64,000 nt of DNA from positions 124,001-188,000 of the forward strand of contig NZ_BMGM01000005.1 of NCBI RefSeq assembly GCF_014640195.1. The letters run 5' to 3'. This document shows, in pieces, positions 41,769 to 50,648 of the stretch; position 1 is the first letter of the stretch; every line of letters begins with the position of its first letter. Position numbers and translations under genes: made by a program. Source of the DNA: Psychroflexus planctonicus (GTDB lineage Bacteria; Bacteroidota; Bacteroidia; Flavobacteriales; Flavobacteriaceae). The notes beneath the pieces are model-generated. The model had not been told where the DNA came from. It did no database searches and saw nothing but the letters and a program-made list of their open reading frames with translations.

Positions 41769-44087
41769 TTAATTAAAGCCAAACTCAAAGTCTTCTTCAT
41801 ATTTATCGCTATCCACATCTTGTAACTGGTCGCATTCTATAGGAATAGTTAAGTTTTCTGGTTTCTCAAATGCTTCATCAGAAACTTCTACATCTTCATT
41901 TTCGTATAAATCTTTCATATACATTCCCCAAATAGGCAATGCCATAGTAGCTCCTTGTCCGTAAGTGATGGAAGGAAAACGCACTGAACGTTCTTCGCCA
42001 CCAACCCAAACTCCAGTTACTAAATCGGGAACCATACCAATAAACCAACCGTCGCTTTGGTTTTGTGTGGTTCCTGTTTTTCCAGCAATATCATTTTTAA
42101 AATCGTATGGATAACCTGTTACAGCGCGTTGATAGTCTATTCTATTTTTAGCGTATTCTGAATTAGTTTTCAGTCGTACTCCTGAACCAAACTTGGTCAC
42201 TCCTTCTAATAGGTTTACAACAACGTAGGCTGTTTCTTCGCTAAGAACATCTTTGCTTACTGGCGAATGTTGATATAAAATAGTTCCGTTTCTGTCTTCA
42301 ATTCTAGTAATCATGAATGGTTCTACGTAAACACCTTTATTAGCAAAGGTTCCGTAAGCAGAAACCATTTCGTAAACGCTTAAATCTGGAGTTCCTAAAG
42401 CAATAGACGGATAAGGATCCATATCTGAAACATCAACGCCTAAAGCATCGGCCATATTAATTACTTTTTCTGGACCTGTTTTGTCGATTAAACGAGCTGT
42501 AATAGTATTTACTGATTCAGCTAAAGCCTGTTTTAAAGTTTTGTTCCCGCCATATTTATCGCCAGAGTTAGATGGTGTCCAGTCGTCAATAAGTCCGTGT
42601 TTTCCTTTAGGTATGGTATATAACGTGTTGGGAAGTTGGTAACAAGGCGAATAATGAAGTTGGTCTATTGCTGTGGCATATACAAAGGGTTTAAATGTAG
42701 AGCCAACTTGTCTTCTTGCTTGTTTTACGTGTTCGTATTTAAAATATTTATAATTAATACCACCAACCCAAGCTTTTACTTCTCCAGTTTGTGGTCGCAT
42801 AGACATCATTCCTGTGTTTAAAAAAGATTTGTAGTAGCGTATAGAATCTTTTGGGGTCATAATGGTGTCAATTTCGCCTTCCCAGGAAAAAAGCTTCATC
42901 TCGACTTTTTGATCAAATATTTTAGCGATAGAATCTTCAGAAATACCACGGTTTTTTAGTCGTTTGTAGCGGTCAGAATTTTTAATTCCTTTATTTAAAA
43001 TTCGGTTTACTTCAGCTTGGTTAATACTTCTAAATGGAGCTGTTGAATTGTTTTGATTTTGACGGTTAAATTCTTTTTGAAGTTTTGTCATGTGTCTTTT
43101 AACAGACTCTTCTGCTGCGCTTTGCATGTCTGCATCAATAGTAGTAAAGACTTTTAATCCGTCTTTATAAATATTATACATTGTTCCGTCAGGTTTCGGG
43201 TTTTTCTCTACCCAATCGCTTAAGAAATCTTTCAAAAATTCTCGAAAATAAGTAGCTGTACCATCGTCATGTTGTTCTGGTGTGTAGTTGATGGTTAATG
43301 GAAGTTTTTGTAATGAATCTTTTACAGCTGTGCTTAAGTATTCATTCTTTTCCATTTGTTTAAGCACTTGATTTCTTCTTTCTAAGGAATTTTTCTTGAA
43401 GATTTCTCGATATGGATTGTATAAAACAGGATTTTTAAACATGGCCACTAAGGTTGCGGCTTCTTCCACTTTTAAGTCTTTAGGTTCTTTGCCAAAATAT
43501 ACTCTGGATGCTGATCTAATGCCATGTGCGCCACGAGTAAAATCGAAAACATTAAAATACATGGTAATGATTTCATTTTTGGTGTATTGTCTTTCTAGAC
43601 GTATTGCAATAACCCATTCTTTTATTTTTTGAATAATTGCTTCTGATATGTTTCTAGAACGCACTCCAGTAAACAATTGTTTAGAAAGCTGTTGCGTAAT
43701 AGTACTAGCTCCACCTTTACTTCCTAAAAAAATAGCTGCTCTTAGTGTACCGCGTGCATCTATTCCTGAATGCGAATAAAAACGTTCATCTTCTGTTGCA
43801 ACTAAGGCTTGTACTAAATGTTCAGGTAAATCTTCAAACTTTACTGGTGTTCTATTTTCTAAAAAATACTTTCCTAGGGTTTTCCCGTCTGATGAAATTA
43901 CTTCCGTGGCAAGGTTGGTTTCAGGATTTTCAAGTTCATCGAATGTTGGCATAGGCCCGAGCGCTCCCCAACCTGCTAATAAAAATAAAAATACCACAGC
44001 TAAAATGCCAAATGCAAAAAGTGCCCAAAAATATAATATAAATTTTTTGAAGCTCTTTTTCTTTTTAGGGTTTGGTTTCTTTTTCAT
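41769..44087 (-). CDS. Penicillin-binding protein 1A (bifunctional transglycosylase/transpeptidase)
   Basis: 772 aa. Lys-rich cytoplasmic start, one TM (~16-38), GT51 transglycosylase (~65-245; catalytic Glu in ATEDERFYSHSGID) and transpeptidase (~410-720; SxxK GSTFKP, SVNT, KTGTT). Polymerises and crosslinks peptidoglycan. Its ATG overlaps the gldH stop by one nt (TAATG), so it is translated from the ricT-gldH-PBP1A operon. Confidence 0.95.
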   Translation of the reverse strand: MKKKPNPKKKKSFKKFILYFWALFAFGILAVVFLFLLAGWGALGPMPTFDELENPETNLATEVISSDGKTLGKYFLENRTPVKFEDLPEHLVQALVATEDERFYSHSGIDARGTLRAAIFLGSKGGASTITQQLSKQLFTGVRSRNISEAIIQKIKEWVIAIRLERQYTKNEIITMYFNVFDFTRGAHGIRSASRVYFGKEPKDLKVEEAATLVAMFKNPVLYNPYREIFKKNSLERRNQVLKQMEKNEYLSTAVKDSLQKLPLTINYTPEQHDDGTATYFREFLKDFLSDWVEKNPKPDGTMYNIYKDGLKVFTTIDADMQSAAEESVKRHMTKLQKEFNRQNQNNSTAPFRSINQAEVNRILNKGIKNSDRYKRLKNRGISEDSIAKIFDQKVEMKLFSWEGEIDTIMTPKDSIRYYKSFLNTGMMSMRPQTGEVKAWVGGINYKYFKYEHVKQARRQVGSTFKPFVYATAIDQLHYSPCYQLPNTLYTIPKGKHGLIDDWTPSNSGDKYGGNKTLKQALAESVNTITARLIDKTGPEKVINMADALGVDVSDMDPYPSIALGTPDLSVYEMVSAYGTFANKGVYVEPFMITRIEDRNGTILYQHSPVSKDVLSEETAYVVVNLLEGVTKFGSGVRLKTNSEYAKNRIDYQRAVTGYPYDFKNDIAGKTGTTQNQSDGWFIGMVPDLVTGVWVGGEERSVRFPSITYGQGATMALPIWGMYMKDLYENEDVEVSDEAFEKPENLTIPIECDQLQDVDSDKYEEDFEFGFN

Positions 44088-44575
44088 TATAAATTCTGAA
44101 TTTCTTCAATTTGAATACCAACGTCTACAACTCCTTTTAATTGCTCTAAAGCTTCCACTTCATTCATTTTTCTCATGGCTTGTCTGAGCTTAAAAATATA
44201 TTGGCCTTTTTCGTTAAATTTTACCTTTTCTTTTAACCAAAGCTTGTTTTCGATTATACTAGAACCCTTACCAATAAAAGTACCATCGTTATTTGCCATT
44301 GGATATTCTAGTGTATCTATCACAACTTTACCGTTGGGAAATGTAATGCTTGAAATGAGATAGATATTTTTAAATTCGTACTCTAGGTTATTTCTGAGCG
44401 AAATAAATACGTTGTAAGTTTGCGTAGTATCTTTTGCTGAAAAATTAAAGTTTAATGTATCGTTTTTATGCCATTTTCCGCCTGTAGATTCATATTTAGA
44501 AAATACGTAATCTTGGTCTTGACAAGATGCTAAACAGATTATGAATCCGAATAAAAGAAAAACTTTAGTTGGCAT
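44087..44575 (-). CDS. gldH: Gliding motility lipoprotein GldH
   Basis: About 162 aa from the ATG at 44575 (MPTKVFLLFGFIICLASC), giving a lipobox LASC with Cys18. The longest frame, to 44764, runs through the upstream ricT gene and has no signal, so I shorten it. The body matches GldH: YVFSKYESTGGKWHKNDTLNF, FNFSAKDTTQTYNVFISLRNN and WLKEKVKFNEKGQYIFKLRQAMR. GldH is required for gliding and T9SS in Flavobacterium johnsoniae. Start overlaps the ricT stop by 11 nt. Confidence 0.93.
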   Translation of the reverse strand: MPTKVFLLFGFIICLASCQDQDYVFSKYESTGGKWHKNDTLNFNFSAKDTTQTYNVFISLRNNLEYEFKNIYLISSITFPNGKVVIDTLEYPMANNDGTFIGKGSSIIENKLWLKEKVKFNEKGQYIFKLRQAMRKMNEVEALEQLKGVVDVGIQIEEIQNL

Positions 44576-45848
44576 TATTGGTATTGTTTTTATTCGTGTT
44601 TTTGTTATTGTTTTTATTTCCCTTGTTTCTAGGTGGTCTTTTTTTTCCTTTTGAAGCAGGTTGATTAGAAGTTGGCTTTTGCCCAGATTTACTAGCTTGC
44701 TTCTGGTTTGGATTGGTATTTGGCTTTCTACGTTTTTTACGTTTTTTAGTTTTGGGTCTATCAAAACGAGTTAAGCTATCTTGCCCAACAACATTTTCGT
44801 AATTGGCTTCAATTTTTACTTCTGGCTCTTCTGCTTTAAAGTCTTCAAGGCTTTCAACAGGATCGTTATTTTTTTGAGCTTCAATTATTTCAAGTACTTG
44901 TTCTAATTCAATTTCAATCCAGTTGCCGTAATCTCCTTCATAAGCATACCAAAATTTCTTTTGAAAAATATCTATTTTCTGGCAAACTGCTTTTCCCTTT
45001 TTGGTGATGAGTTTATCTTCAAATTTGGGAAAATCTTTGATGGCGTCTAAATACGTATCTAACTCGTAATTCAAACAACATTTTAACTTTCCGCATTGAC
45101 CAGCAAGCTTTAATGGGTTTAAGGAAAGTTGTTGGTAACGTGCCGCTGAAGTTTTTACCGTTCTAAAATCGGTTAACCAAGTTGAACAACACAATTCTCT
45201 TCCGCAGGAGCCAATACCACCAAGTCTTGCCGCTTCTTGACGAAACCCAATTTGTTTCATTTCAATTCGAGTTTTAAACTCGTAAGCAAATTCTTTAATC
45301 AGTTGTCTAAAATCTACCCTTGATTCTGCTGTGTAATAAAAAATAGCTTTTGAAGCATCACCTTGAAACTCAATATCGCTAATTTTCATTTTTAATTTTA
45401 AACGAATGGCAATTTCTCGCGAACGTTTTTTTACGGCTTCTTCTCTGTCTTTGGCTTCTTGCCAAACATCAATATCTCTTTGAGTGGCTTTTCTATAAAT
45501 TTTGGGTAAGTCGTCAGCGTAAGGATCTTCCTTTTTCTTTTTCATCTGTACTTTAACCAGCTCGCCAGTTAAAGTTACAATACCAATATCGTGACCTGGT
45601 GAAGCTTCTGTAGCTACCACATCTCCCATTTGTAAAGTAAGTGATTCTGTATTTTTGTAAAACTCTTTACGGCTATTTTTAAAACGGACTTCTACTACAT
45701 CAAAAGGTTTTTCTCCGTTTGGCAATTCCATATTAGAAAGCCAGTCGAAAACAGTTAATTTATTGCAGCTATCTGTACCACAGGTTCCGTTATTTTTGCA
45801 GCCTTTCGGCGATCCATCTTTTCCACTTGAGCAACTTGCACAACCCAT
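44565..45848 (-). CDS. PSP1 domain protein (RicT-like)
   Basis: 427 aa. Cys-rich N-terminus (CASCSSGKDGSPKGCKNNG with Cys at 3, 6, 17, 23, 28), the PSP1 core (~30-330) with GGIGSCGRELCCSTWLTDF and AGQCGKLKCCLNYELDTY, then a basic Lys/Asn/Pro-rich tail (~360-427). RicT/YaaT proteins are Fe-S cluster subunits of a regulatory complex for RNase/sporulation factors in Bacillus; the function in Bacteroidota is not settled. First gene of the operon with gldH and PBP1A. Confidence 0.88.
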   Translation of the reverse strand: MGCASCSSGKDGSPKGCKNNGTCGTDSCNKLTVFDWLSNMELPNGEKPFDVVEVRFKNSRKEFYKNTESLTLQMGDVVATEASPGHDIGIVTLTGELVKVQMKKKKEDPYADDLPKIYRKATQRDIDVWQEAKDREEAVKKRSREIAIRLKLKMKISDIEFQGDASKAIFYYTAESRVDFRQLIKEFAYEFKTRIEMKQIGFRQEAARLGGIGSCGRELCCSTWLTDFRTVKTSAARYQQLSLNPLKLAGQCGKLKCCLNYELDTYLDAIKDFPKFEDKLITKKGKAVCQKIDIFQKKFWYAYEGDYGNWIEIELEQVLEIIEAQKNNDPVESLEDFKAEEPEVKIEANYENVVGQDSLTRFDRPKTKKRKKRRKPNTNPNQKQASKSGQKPTSNQPASKGKKRPPRNKGNKNNNKNTNKNNTNNAN

Positions 45849-46002
45849 ACTTCATTATATATATTGAAACACTAGCTTTTAGCTGTGTTGACTATTCATA
45901 TTATTAAAAAGGTAAAGATACCAAATTATTGTAAGCTGCATTAGTTATTTTGAAGTTATGGGGTTTACCATAAAGTACAGCGCTGTTATGTAAAGCAAAA
46001 AT

Positions 46003-46039
46003 GAAAAAAATAGCGCCATTTTTAAAACAAAATGGCGCT
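46003..46039 (-). terminator. Terminator after trhO
   Basis: Stem AGCGCCATTTT/AAAATGGCGCT (46012-46022, 46029-46039), 6-nt loop, T-run ATTTTTTTC on the minus strand. It lies 33 nt past the trhO stop. Confidence 0.88.
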
Positions 46040-46072
46040 GAAATAAATTATGTTAGCTTGTTGTATGCTGTA

Positions 46073-47137
46073 TTAGTTTCCTTGAAGTTGTAAATCTTGT
46101 GCTTTCGATTTTTTAAATTTTAAATTTTCTGATCTTCCTTTTTTGAAAATATGATTGCTATTTTGTTTCCCTGCTCTTAATTTCTTTTGTTCTTCGTAAG
46201 GAAGTTGAATTATTTCTTTACAGTGATCTGAGCAACATTTTTGCATTTCGTTAGCGCAATCTTCACATTGAATAAACAACAAATGGCAAGCATCATTGGC
46301 GCAGTTAACATGTGTGTCGCAAGGATTTCCGCATTGGTGACAATGAGCGATAACTTCATCAGAAATTTTTTCGCTCATGCGATGGTCAAACACAAAGTTT
46401 TTCCCTAGAAACTTATTATCTAATTTCTTTTCTTGTACTTGTCTAGCGTATTCAATAATGCCGCCTTCCAATTGAAACACTTTTTTAAAGCCTTTGTGTT
46501 TGTAGTAAGCGCTAGCCTTTTCGCATCTAATTCCGCCAGTGCAATACATCACTAAGTTTTTGTCTTCTTTATGATCTTTCAAGTCTTTTTCAATGATATC
46601 TAAAGAGTCTCTAAAGGTATCTACATCTGGTGTAACTGCATTTTGAAAATGACCAATTTCACTTTCGTAATGGTTACGCATATCTACTAAAACCGTGTTT
46701 GGGTCTTCTATTAATTTATTAAAAGCTTCAGCATCAACATGAACTCCTTTGTTGGTTACATCAAAGGTTTCATCGTTTAAGCCATCTGCTAGTATTTTAT
46801 TTCTTACTTTAATTTTCAGCTTTAAGAATGCCATGTTGTCTTGTTCGATGGCAATGTTTAGCCGGATGCCTTCTAAGAAGCTAATGCTATCTATAAAAGA
46901 TTTGAATTCACTAAAGCGCTTAGCGGGAACTGAAAGTTGAGCGTTAATGCCTTCTTTAGCAACATAAATTCTACCTAATACATCCATTTTATTCCAATGT
47001 ATAAAAAGGTAATCTCTAAAAAGTTGTGGATTTTTTACGTGTGCGTATGTATAAAAAGATAGCGTTAAGCGGTCTTCACCAGCTTTTTCGATAAGCGCTG
47101 CTCTTTCCTTCGCACTTAATTTATTGTACAGTTGCAT
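46073..47137 (-). CDS. trhO: tRNA uridine 5-oxyacetic acid synthase TrhO (rhodanese-type, UPF0176)
   Basis: 354 aa. N-terminal acylphosphatase-like domain (~15-100), a rhodanese domain (~140-240) with the active Cys in VMYCTGGIRCEKAS, then a Cys cluster CHQCGNPCDTHVNCANDAC...CCSDHC (~267-310) typical of the longer UPF0176 members, and a Lys-rich end. TrhO hydroxylates U34 in some tRNAs together with TrhP. Promoter TACTTTTG at 47170 and terminator downstream; monocistronic. Confidence 0.92.
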   Translation of the reverse strand: MQLYNKLSAKERAALIEKAGEDRLTLSFYTYAHVKNPQLFRDYLFIHWNKMDVLGRIYVAKEGINAQLSVPAKRFSEFKSFIDSISFLEGIRLNIAIEQDNMAFLKLKIKVRNKILADGLNDETFDVTNKGVHVDAEAFNKLIEDPNTVLVDMRNHYESEIGHFQNAVTPDVDTFRDSLDIIEKDLKDHKEDKNLVMYCTGGIRCEKASAYYKHKGFKKVFQLEGGIIEYARQVQEKKLDNKFLGKNFVFDHRMSEKISDEVIAHCHQCGNPCDTHVNCANDACHLLFIQCEDCANEMQKCCSDHCKEIIQLPYEEQKKLRAGKQNSNHIFKKGRSENLKFKKSKAQDLQLQGN

Positions 47138-47169
47138 GCTATACTAATTTTAAGTTAGGAAATTTTTGG

Positions 47170-47177
47170 CAAAAGTA
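47170..47177 (-). promoter_or_regulatory. Predicted -7 box (TACTTTTG) of trhO
   Basis: TAnnTTTG match 32 nt before the trhO ATG. It lies downstream of the 47194-47228 hairpin, so that hairpin cannot be the terminator of trhO. Confidence 0.55.
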
Positions 47178-47193
47178 AGGCTTTCATAGAAAA

Positions 47194-47228
47194 GAAAAAA
47201 GCCCCGCTTAGATGCGAGGCTTTTTTCT
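47194..47228. terminator. Terminator-like hairpin with A/T runs on both sides
   Basis: AAAAAAGCC...GGCTTTTTT with a short GCCCCGC/GCGAGGC stem (one mismatch) and loop TTAGAT. Both orientations give a U-tract. No annotated gene ends into it, which points to an unannotated transcript, most simply a minus-strand RNA from 47228-47400. Confidence 0.65.
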
Positions 47229-47242
47229 TTTTAAAATTTAGA

Positions 47243-47386
47243 TGTTGTTCAAAACAACAAGGGTGGCTAATTCGTTGTTATACATTTCAATTTAAATTTT
47301 AATAAATACTAAATTCATGTATAACGTCAGCCACCATCTATTTTGCAGCCGCTTACACTTGCGAAAAAGCAGGTGATGCCTCGGCT
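47243..47386. other. Structured gene-free element, candidate ncRNA or cassette-like remnant
   Basis: Nested repeats: TGTTGTT/AACAACA (47243-47249, 47253-47259); GGTGGCT/AGCCACC (47262-47268, 47329-47335); GTTATACAT/ATGTATAAC (47277-47285, 47317-47325); and AGCCG/CGGCT (47347-47351, 47382-47386) enclosing CACTTGC/GCAGGTG (47356-47362, 47369-47375) with loop GAAAAA. The last stem has a G-U wobble only if the RNA is plus strand and a C-A mismatch otherwise, so the strand is unclear. It occupies the 47138-47532 gap between divergent trhO and recA, where no ORF is present. Confidence 0.5.
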
Positions 47387-47532
47387 ATTTGTAAAACATA
47401 TTTTTATTGAAAACTTCATAGTTTCTTATAATAAAGATGATCTTATTTAAAAAGGTTGCGTGGGTAAATTAAAAATAAAAAAAGTTGTACTTTTACCCTA
47501 GTTGAATACAATCTTACATAAAAAAAAACGAA

Positions 47533-48552
47533 ATGAGCAAAGACAGCAGTGAGAAAGATGCAAAATTAAAAGCTTTAAAATTAACCCTAGATAAACTAGA
47601 CAAAACCTACGGAAAAGGTACTGTGATGAAAATGAGCGATCAAGCCGTTGTAGATGTAGATGCTATACCATCTGGATCTTTAGGTTTAGATATTGCTTTA
47701 GGTGTAGGCGGTTATCCGCGCGGAAGAGTGGTTGAAATATATGGCCCAGAATCTTCTGGTAAAACAACTCTTACATTACACGCTATTGCTGAAGCACAAA
47801 AAGCAGGTGGTATTGCAGCTTTTATAGATGCAGAACACGCTTTTGACAGAACCTACGCTAAAAGTTTAGGAATTGATATAGATAATTTAATTATTTCTCA
47901 GCCCGATCATGGTGAGCAAGCTCTAGAAATTGCTGAGAATTTAATTCGCTCAGGTGCTATAGATATTGTAGTAATTGACTCAGTTGCTGCGTTGACGCCA
48001 AAAAGTGAAATTGAAGGCGAAATGGGAGATTCTAAAATGGGTCTTCATGCTAGATTAATGTCTCAAGCCTTGAGAAAAATGACTTCTACCATAAGCAAAA
48101 CCAATTGCTCTGTGATTTTCATTAATCAATTGCGAGAAAAAATTGGTGTTATGTTTGGCAACCCAGAAACAACAACGGGAGGAAATGCCCTAAAATTTTA
48201 CGCATCTGTACGTTTAGACATCAGACGTTCTACACAAATTAAAAACAGTAACAGCGATGTTATGGGGAACAAAACCCGCGTAAAAGTGGTGAAAAACAAA
48301 GTTGCTCCACCATTTAAAATGGCAGAATTTGACATCATGTACGGCGAAGGAATTTCTAAAGTTGGAGAAATAATTGATATTGGTGTTGAGTTTGACATTG
48401 TAAAAAAAGCAGGTTCTTGGTTTAGTTATGAAGATACCAAACTTGGTCAAGGAAGAGATGCTGTAAAAACTTTACTGCTTGAAAATCCAGATTTAATGGA
48501 TGAGCTGGAAGAAAAAATTACCGCTGCAATTAAAGGAAAAACCAAAGCTTAA
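47533..48552 (+). CDS. recA: Recombinase RecA
   Basis: 339 aa. Strand exchange and SOS coprotease. Walker [10 protein letters not shown] (71-79), [22 protein letters not shown] (Walker B and L1 region), [34 protein letters not shown] (L2), and [17 protein letters not shown]. No LexA box was found. The spacing and A-rich leader are unexceptional, and a strong terminator follows directly. Confidence 0.98.
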   Translation: MSKDSSEKDAKLKALKLTLDKLDKTYGKGTVMKMSDQAVVDVDAIPSGSLGLDIALGVGGYPRGRVVEIYGPESSGKTTLTLHAIAEAQKAGGIAAFIDAEHAFDRTYAKSLGIDIDNLIISQPDHGEQALEIAENLIRSGAIDIVVIDSVAALTPKSEIEGEMGDSKMGLHARLMSQALRKMTSTISKTNCSVIFINQLREKIGVMFGNPETTTGGNALKFYASVRLDIRRSTQIKNSNSDVMGNKTRVKVVKNKVAPPFKMAEFDIMYGEGISKVGEIIDIGVEFDIVKKAGSWFSYEDTKLGQGRDAVKTLLLENPDLMDELEEKITAAIKGKTKA

Positions 48553-48556
48553 ACCC

Positions 48557-48588
48557 AAAAAAGCCGTAAATAGTTCACGGCTTTTTTT
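48557..48588 (+). terminator. Terminator after recA
   Basis: Stem AAGCCGT/ACGGCTT extended by A-run/T-run, 9-nt loop, 8 nt after the recA stop. Confidence 0.9.
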
Positions 48589-48642
48589 CAACTTGCACGC
48601 AACCAATTTAAAATCAAACATCTACTAAATAGTAACAATATA

Positions 48643-49188
48643 TTGTTGGGCTTAAAAAAACTTATAAAAGGCTGTGTTAAAGGCGATTTGAAGTCGCAAC
48701 GCAATCTTTATGAGCTGTTTTCTCCTCAGCTTTTTGGTTTATGTATGAAGTATTCCAGAAATAAAGCCGAAGCAGAAGATAATTTACAAGATGCTTTTAT
48801 TTGCATTTTAGATAAAGTAAGTCAGTTTAAGCACAAAGGTTCTTTTGAAGGTTGGATGAAACGTATTTGTATAAATACTTGTCTGGCCAAATACCGAAAA
48901 CAACAATTGTTTGCTTTAGTAGACGAAGAAAATATTGAAGACCATCGAGTGGAAGAATATCATGAAGAAATTCCACTAGATTTTTTATTAGGTTGTGTGC
49001 AAGATTTACCCAACAGATACAGACTGGTTTTTAACCTGTATGTTTTAGATGGTTATGCGCACCAAGAAGTTGCCGATATGCTAGGAATTACAGAAGGTAC
49101 TTCAAAATCTAATTTAGCTAGAGCTAGAGCCATTTTAAAAACTAAAGTTGAAGCATACCAAAAACAAATTAGAGAAGTAGGACCGTAA
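48643..49188 (+). CDS. ECF-type RNA polymerase sigma factor
   Basis: 181 aa. Sigma-70 region 2 (~20-85; CMKYSRNKAEAEDNLQDAFICIL, GWMKRICINTC) and region 4 (~115-170; LPNRYRLVFNLYVLDGYAHQEVADMLGITEGTSKSNLARAR). No ATG is available before region 2; the start is TTG at 48643 or at the adjacent 48646, the latter reading MGLKKLIKGC. The next gene, a membrane-anchored anti-sigma-like protein, begins right at its stop, which suggests paired regulation. Confidence 0.88.
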   Translation: MLGLKKLIKGCVKGDLKSQRNLYELFSPQLFGLCMKYSRNKAEAEDNLQDAFICILDKVSQFKHKGSFEGWMKRICINTCLAKYRKQQLFALVDEENIEDHRVEEYHEEIPLDFLLGCVQDLPNRYRLVFNLYVLDGYAHQEVADMLGITEGTSKSNLARARAILKTKVEAYQKQIREVGP

Positions 49189-50562
49189 ATGAGTGACCAT
49201 AATAAACATATAGACCGAATCTTTCAGGAAAGTTTCAAAAATTTTGAAGCACAACCTTCCGATGCTGTTTGGAAAAAAATTCAAAGGCAAGTCCAGCCTA
49301 AGAAAAATCGTTTATTGCCCATTTGGTTTAAATATGCCGGTATTGCTGCTTCCTTGGTATTAGCCTTTGGTTTAGGATATTGGTTACAGCCAAATCCAAC
49401 AAATCAGGCAGCTTCATTTACAAACCTTAATGAAGATGATGCCAAAATTGAATTGCAAACCGAGTTGAGTACTAATTTTGAAAGTGCAAACCAATTGCTC
49501 GATCAACTTGTTAACCAAACTGCTTTTTTAACTGAAAATCCCGAAAATCCTGTTTTATCTGAAAATTCAGTAATTGCAGCTTCAAAGGCTTCGAAAGAGC
49601 ATAAGCTTCAAACCGAAGAAATGGCTTCAACAAAAACTGCATCGTTCAACTTAGTTGATGCTGCTTCAGATGAGAATGACAATGCATTTTTAGCAGATAT
49701 TTCAACTGTTTTAAATGAAGTTTTTCAAACCAACTATAACACTTTTAATAAGATTTCAAATGAAATCGCTTCAACTGAAGATAAAATAACATCTGCCAAA
49801 GAAGATGAAGAAAATAACAAGCAATTTGATGAATTTTTTGAAGATACAGAAGAAGTAGAATCTACATCAATAAAAAAATGGTTTTTGAAACCAGTCTTGT
49901 CTCCTATTTTTAATTCGGGGAACAACGCATCTTCAGCTTTAGGACAAGAAGTTGCAAACAATGCTTCAAGTGGAGACGTAAGTTTTTCTTACGGTATGCA
50001 AGTGGGTTTCAAATTAAACAACAAATGGAGCATACGTACCGGTATTAACCAAGTAAACACTTCTTACACTACAGAAAATGTGGTTTACGCACCATCCGCA
50101 AGTGCTTTTATGCCAGAAAATGTTAGTGCTGTTCATGGTTTATATGGCCAAGAATATTACAGTACAAATTTAGCATCTGGTGACAATAGAATTTTTTCAC
50201 AAGAAGGCAGCTTAAACCAGCAAATGAATTTTGTTGAAATTCCATTAGAAGTAGAATATGCCGTTTTAGATGGTAAATTTGGAATTAGTTTAACCGGTGG
50301 AGCCAGTACATTTTTATTAACCGACAATGGTTTATTAATGAACACTTCTAATGGAAACATAAATATTGGTGAAGCACAAAACTTAAACCAAACCAGTTTT
50401 AGTACAAATGTAGGCTTAGGGCTAAACTATCAACTCAGTAAGAAACTAAGGTTTAATGTAGAGCCAGCTTTAAAATACCAAATCAATACATTTCAGGGAA
50501 GCAACCTAGACTTTAACCCCTACTTTTTTGGCGTATATTCTGGACTTCAGTTTCAATTTTAA
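49189..50562 (+). CDS. Anti-sigma-like membrane protein with C-terminal beta-barrel
   Basis: 457 aa. A short cytoplasmic N-terminus (1-~46, DRIFQESFKNFEAQPSDAVWKKIQ) resembles those of sigma-linked Bacteroidota proteins. One TM (~49-66, YAGIAASLVLAFGLGYWL) and an acidic, low-complexity periplasmic linker (~70-225) precede an outer-membrane-type barrel (~262-457; SFSYGMQVGFKLNNKWSIRTG ... YFFGVYSGLQFQF with C-terminal Phe). It starts immediately after the sigma gene's stop, so it is a likely regulator or sensor for that sigma factor. Direct anti-sigma function is inferred. Confidence 0.75.
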   Translation: MSDHNKHIDRIFQESFKNFEAQPSDAVWKKIQRQVQPKKNRLLPIWFKYAGIAASLVLAFGLGYWLQPNPTNQAASFTNLNEDDAKIELQTELSTNFESANQLLDQLVNQTAFLTENPENPVLSENSVIAASKASKEHKLQTEEMASTKTASFNLVDAASDENDNAFLADISTVLNEVFQTNYNTFNKISNEIASTEDKITSAKEDEENNKQFDEFFEDTEEVESTSIKKWFLKPVLSPIFNSGNNASSALGQEVANNASSGDVSFSYGMQVGFKLNNKWSIRTGINQVNTSYTTENVVYAPSASAFMPENVSAVHGLYGQEYYSTNLASGDNRIFSQEGSLNQQMNFVEIPLEVEYAVLDGKFGISLTGGASTFLLTDNGLLMNTSNGNINIGEAQNLNQTSFSTNVGLGLNYQLSKKLRFNVEPALKYQINTFQGSNLDFNPYFFGVYSGLQFQF

Positions 50563-50648
50563 AGCTTCTACAAACAAACTAATCTAAATTTTTCGTTGTT
50601 TCAGTTAATATTGTTTAATTTACACTTACGAAATTAAGCAAGGCTAAA

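Noticed and set aside
44576-44764. N-terminal extension of GldH to 44764
   Set aside because: It overlaps the ricT reading frame, contains no signal peptide, and the ATG at 44575 gives a clean lipobox.
47262-47335. Integron attC site
   Set aside because: The repeated arms are GTTATACAT...ATGTATAAC, with GTT at the 5' side and AAC at the 3' side, the reverse of a classical attC layout, and there is no integrase or cassette ORF. Kept only as a structured element.
47461-47532. recA promoter or LexA operator
   Set aside because: TACTTTTA at 47489 is one base off the -7 consensus with no good -33 element, and no repeated or palindromic operator is visible; too weak to list.
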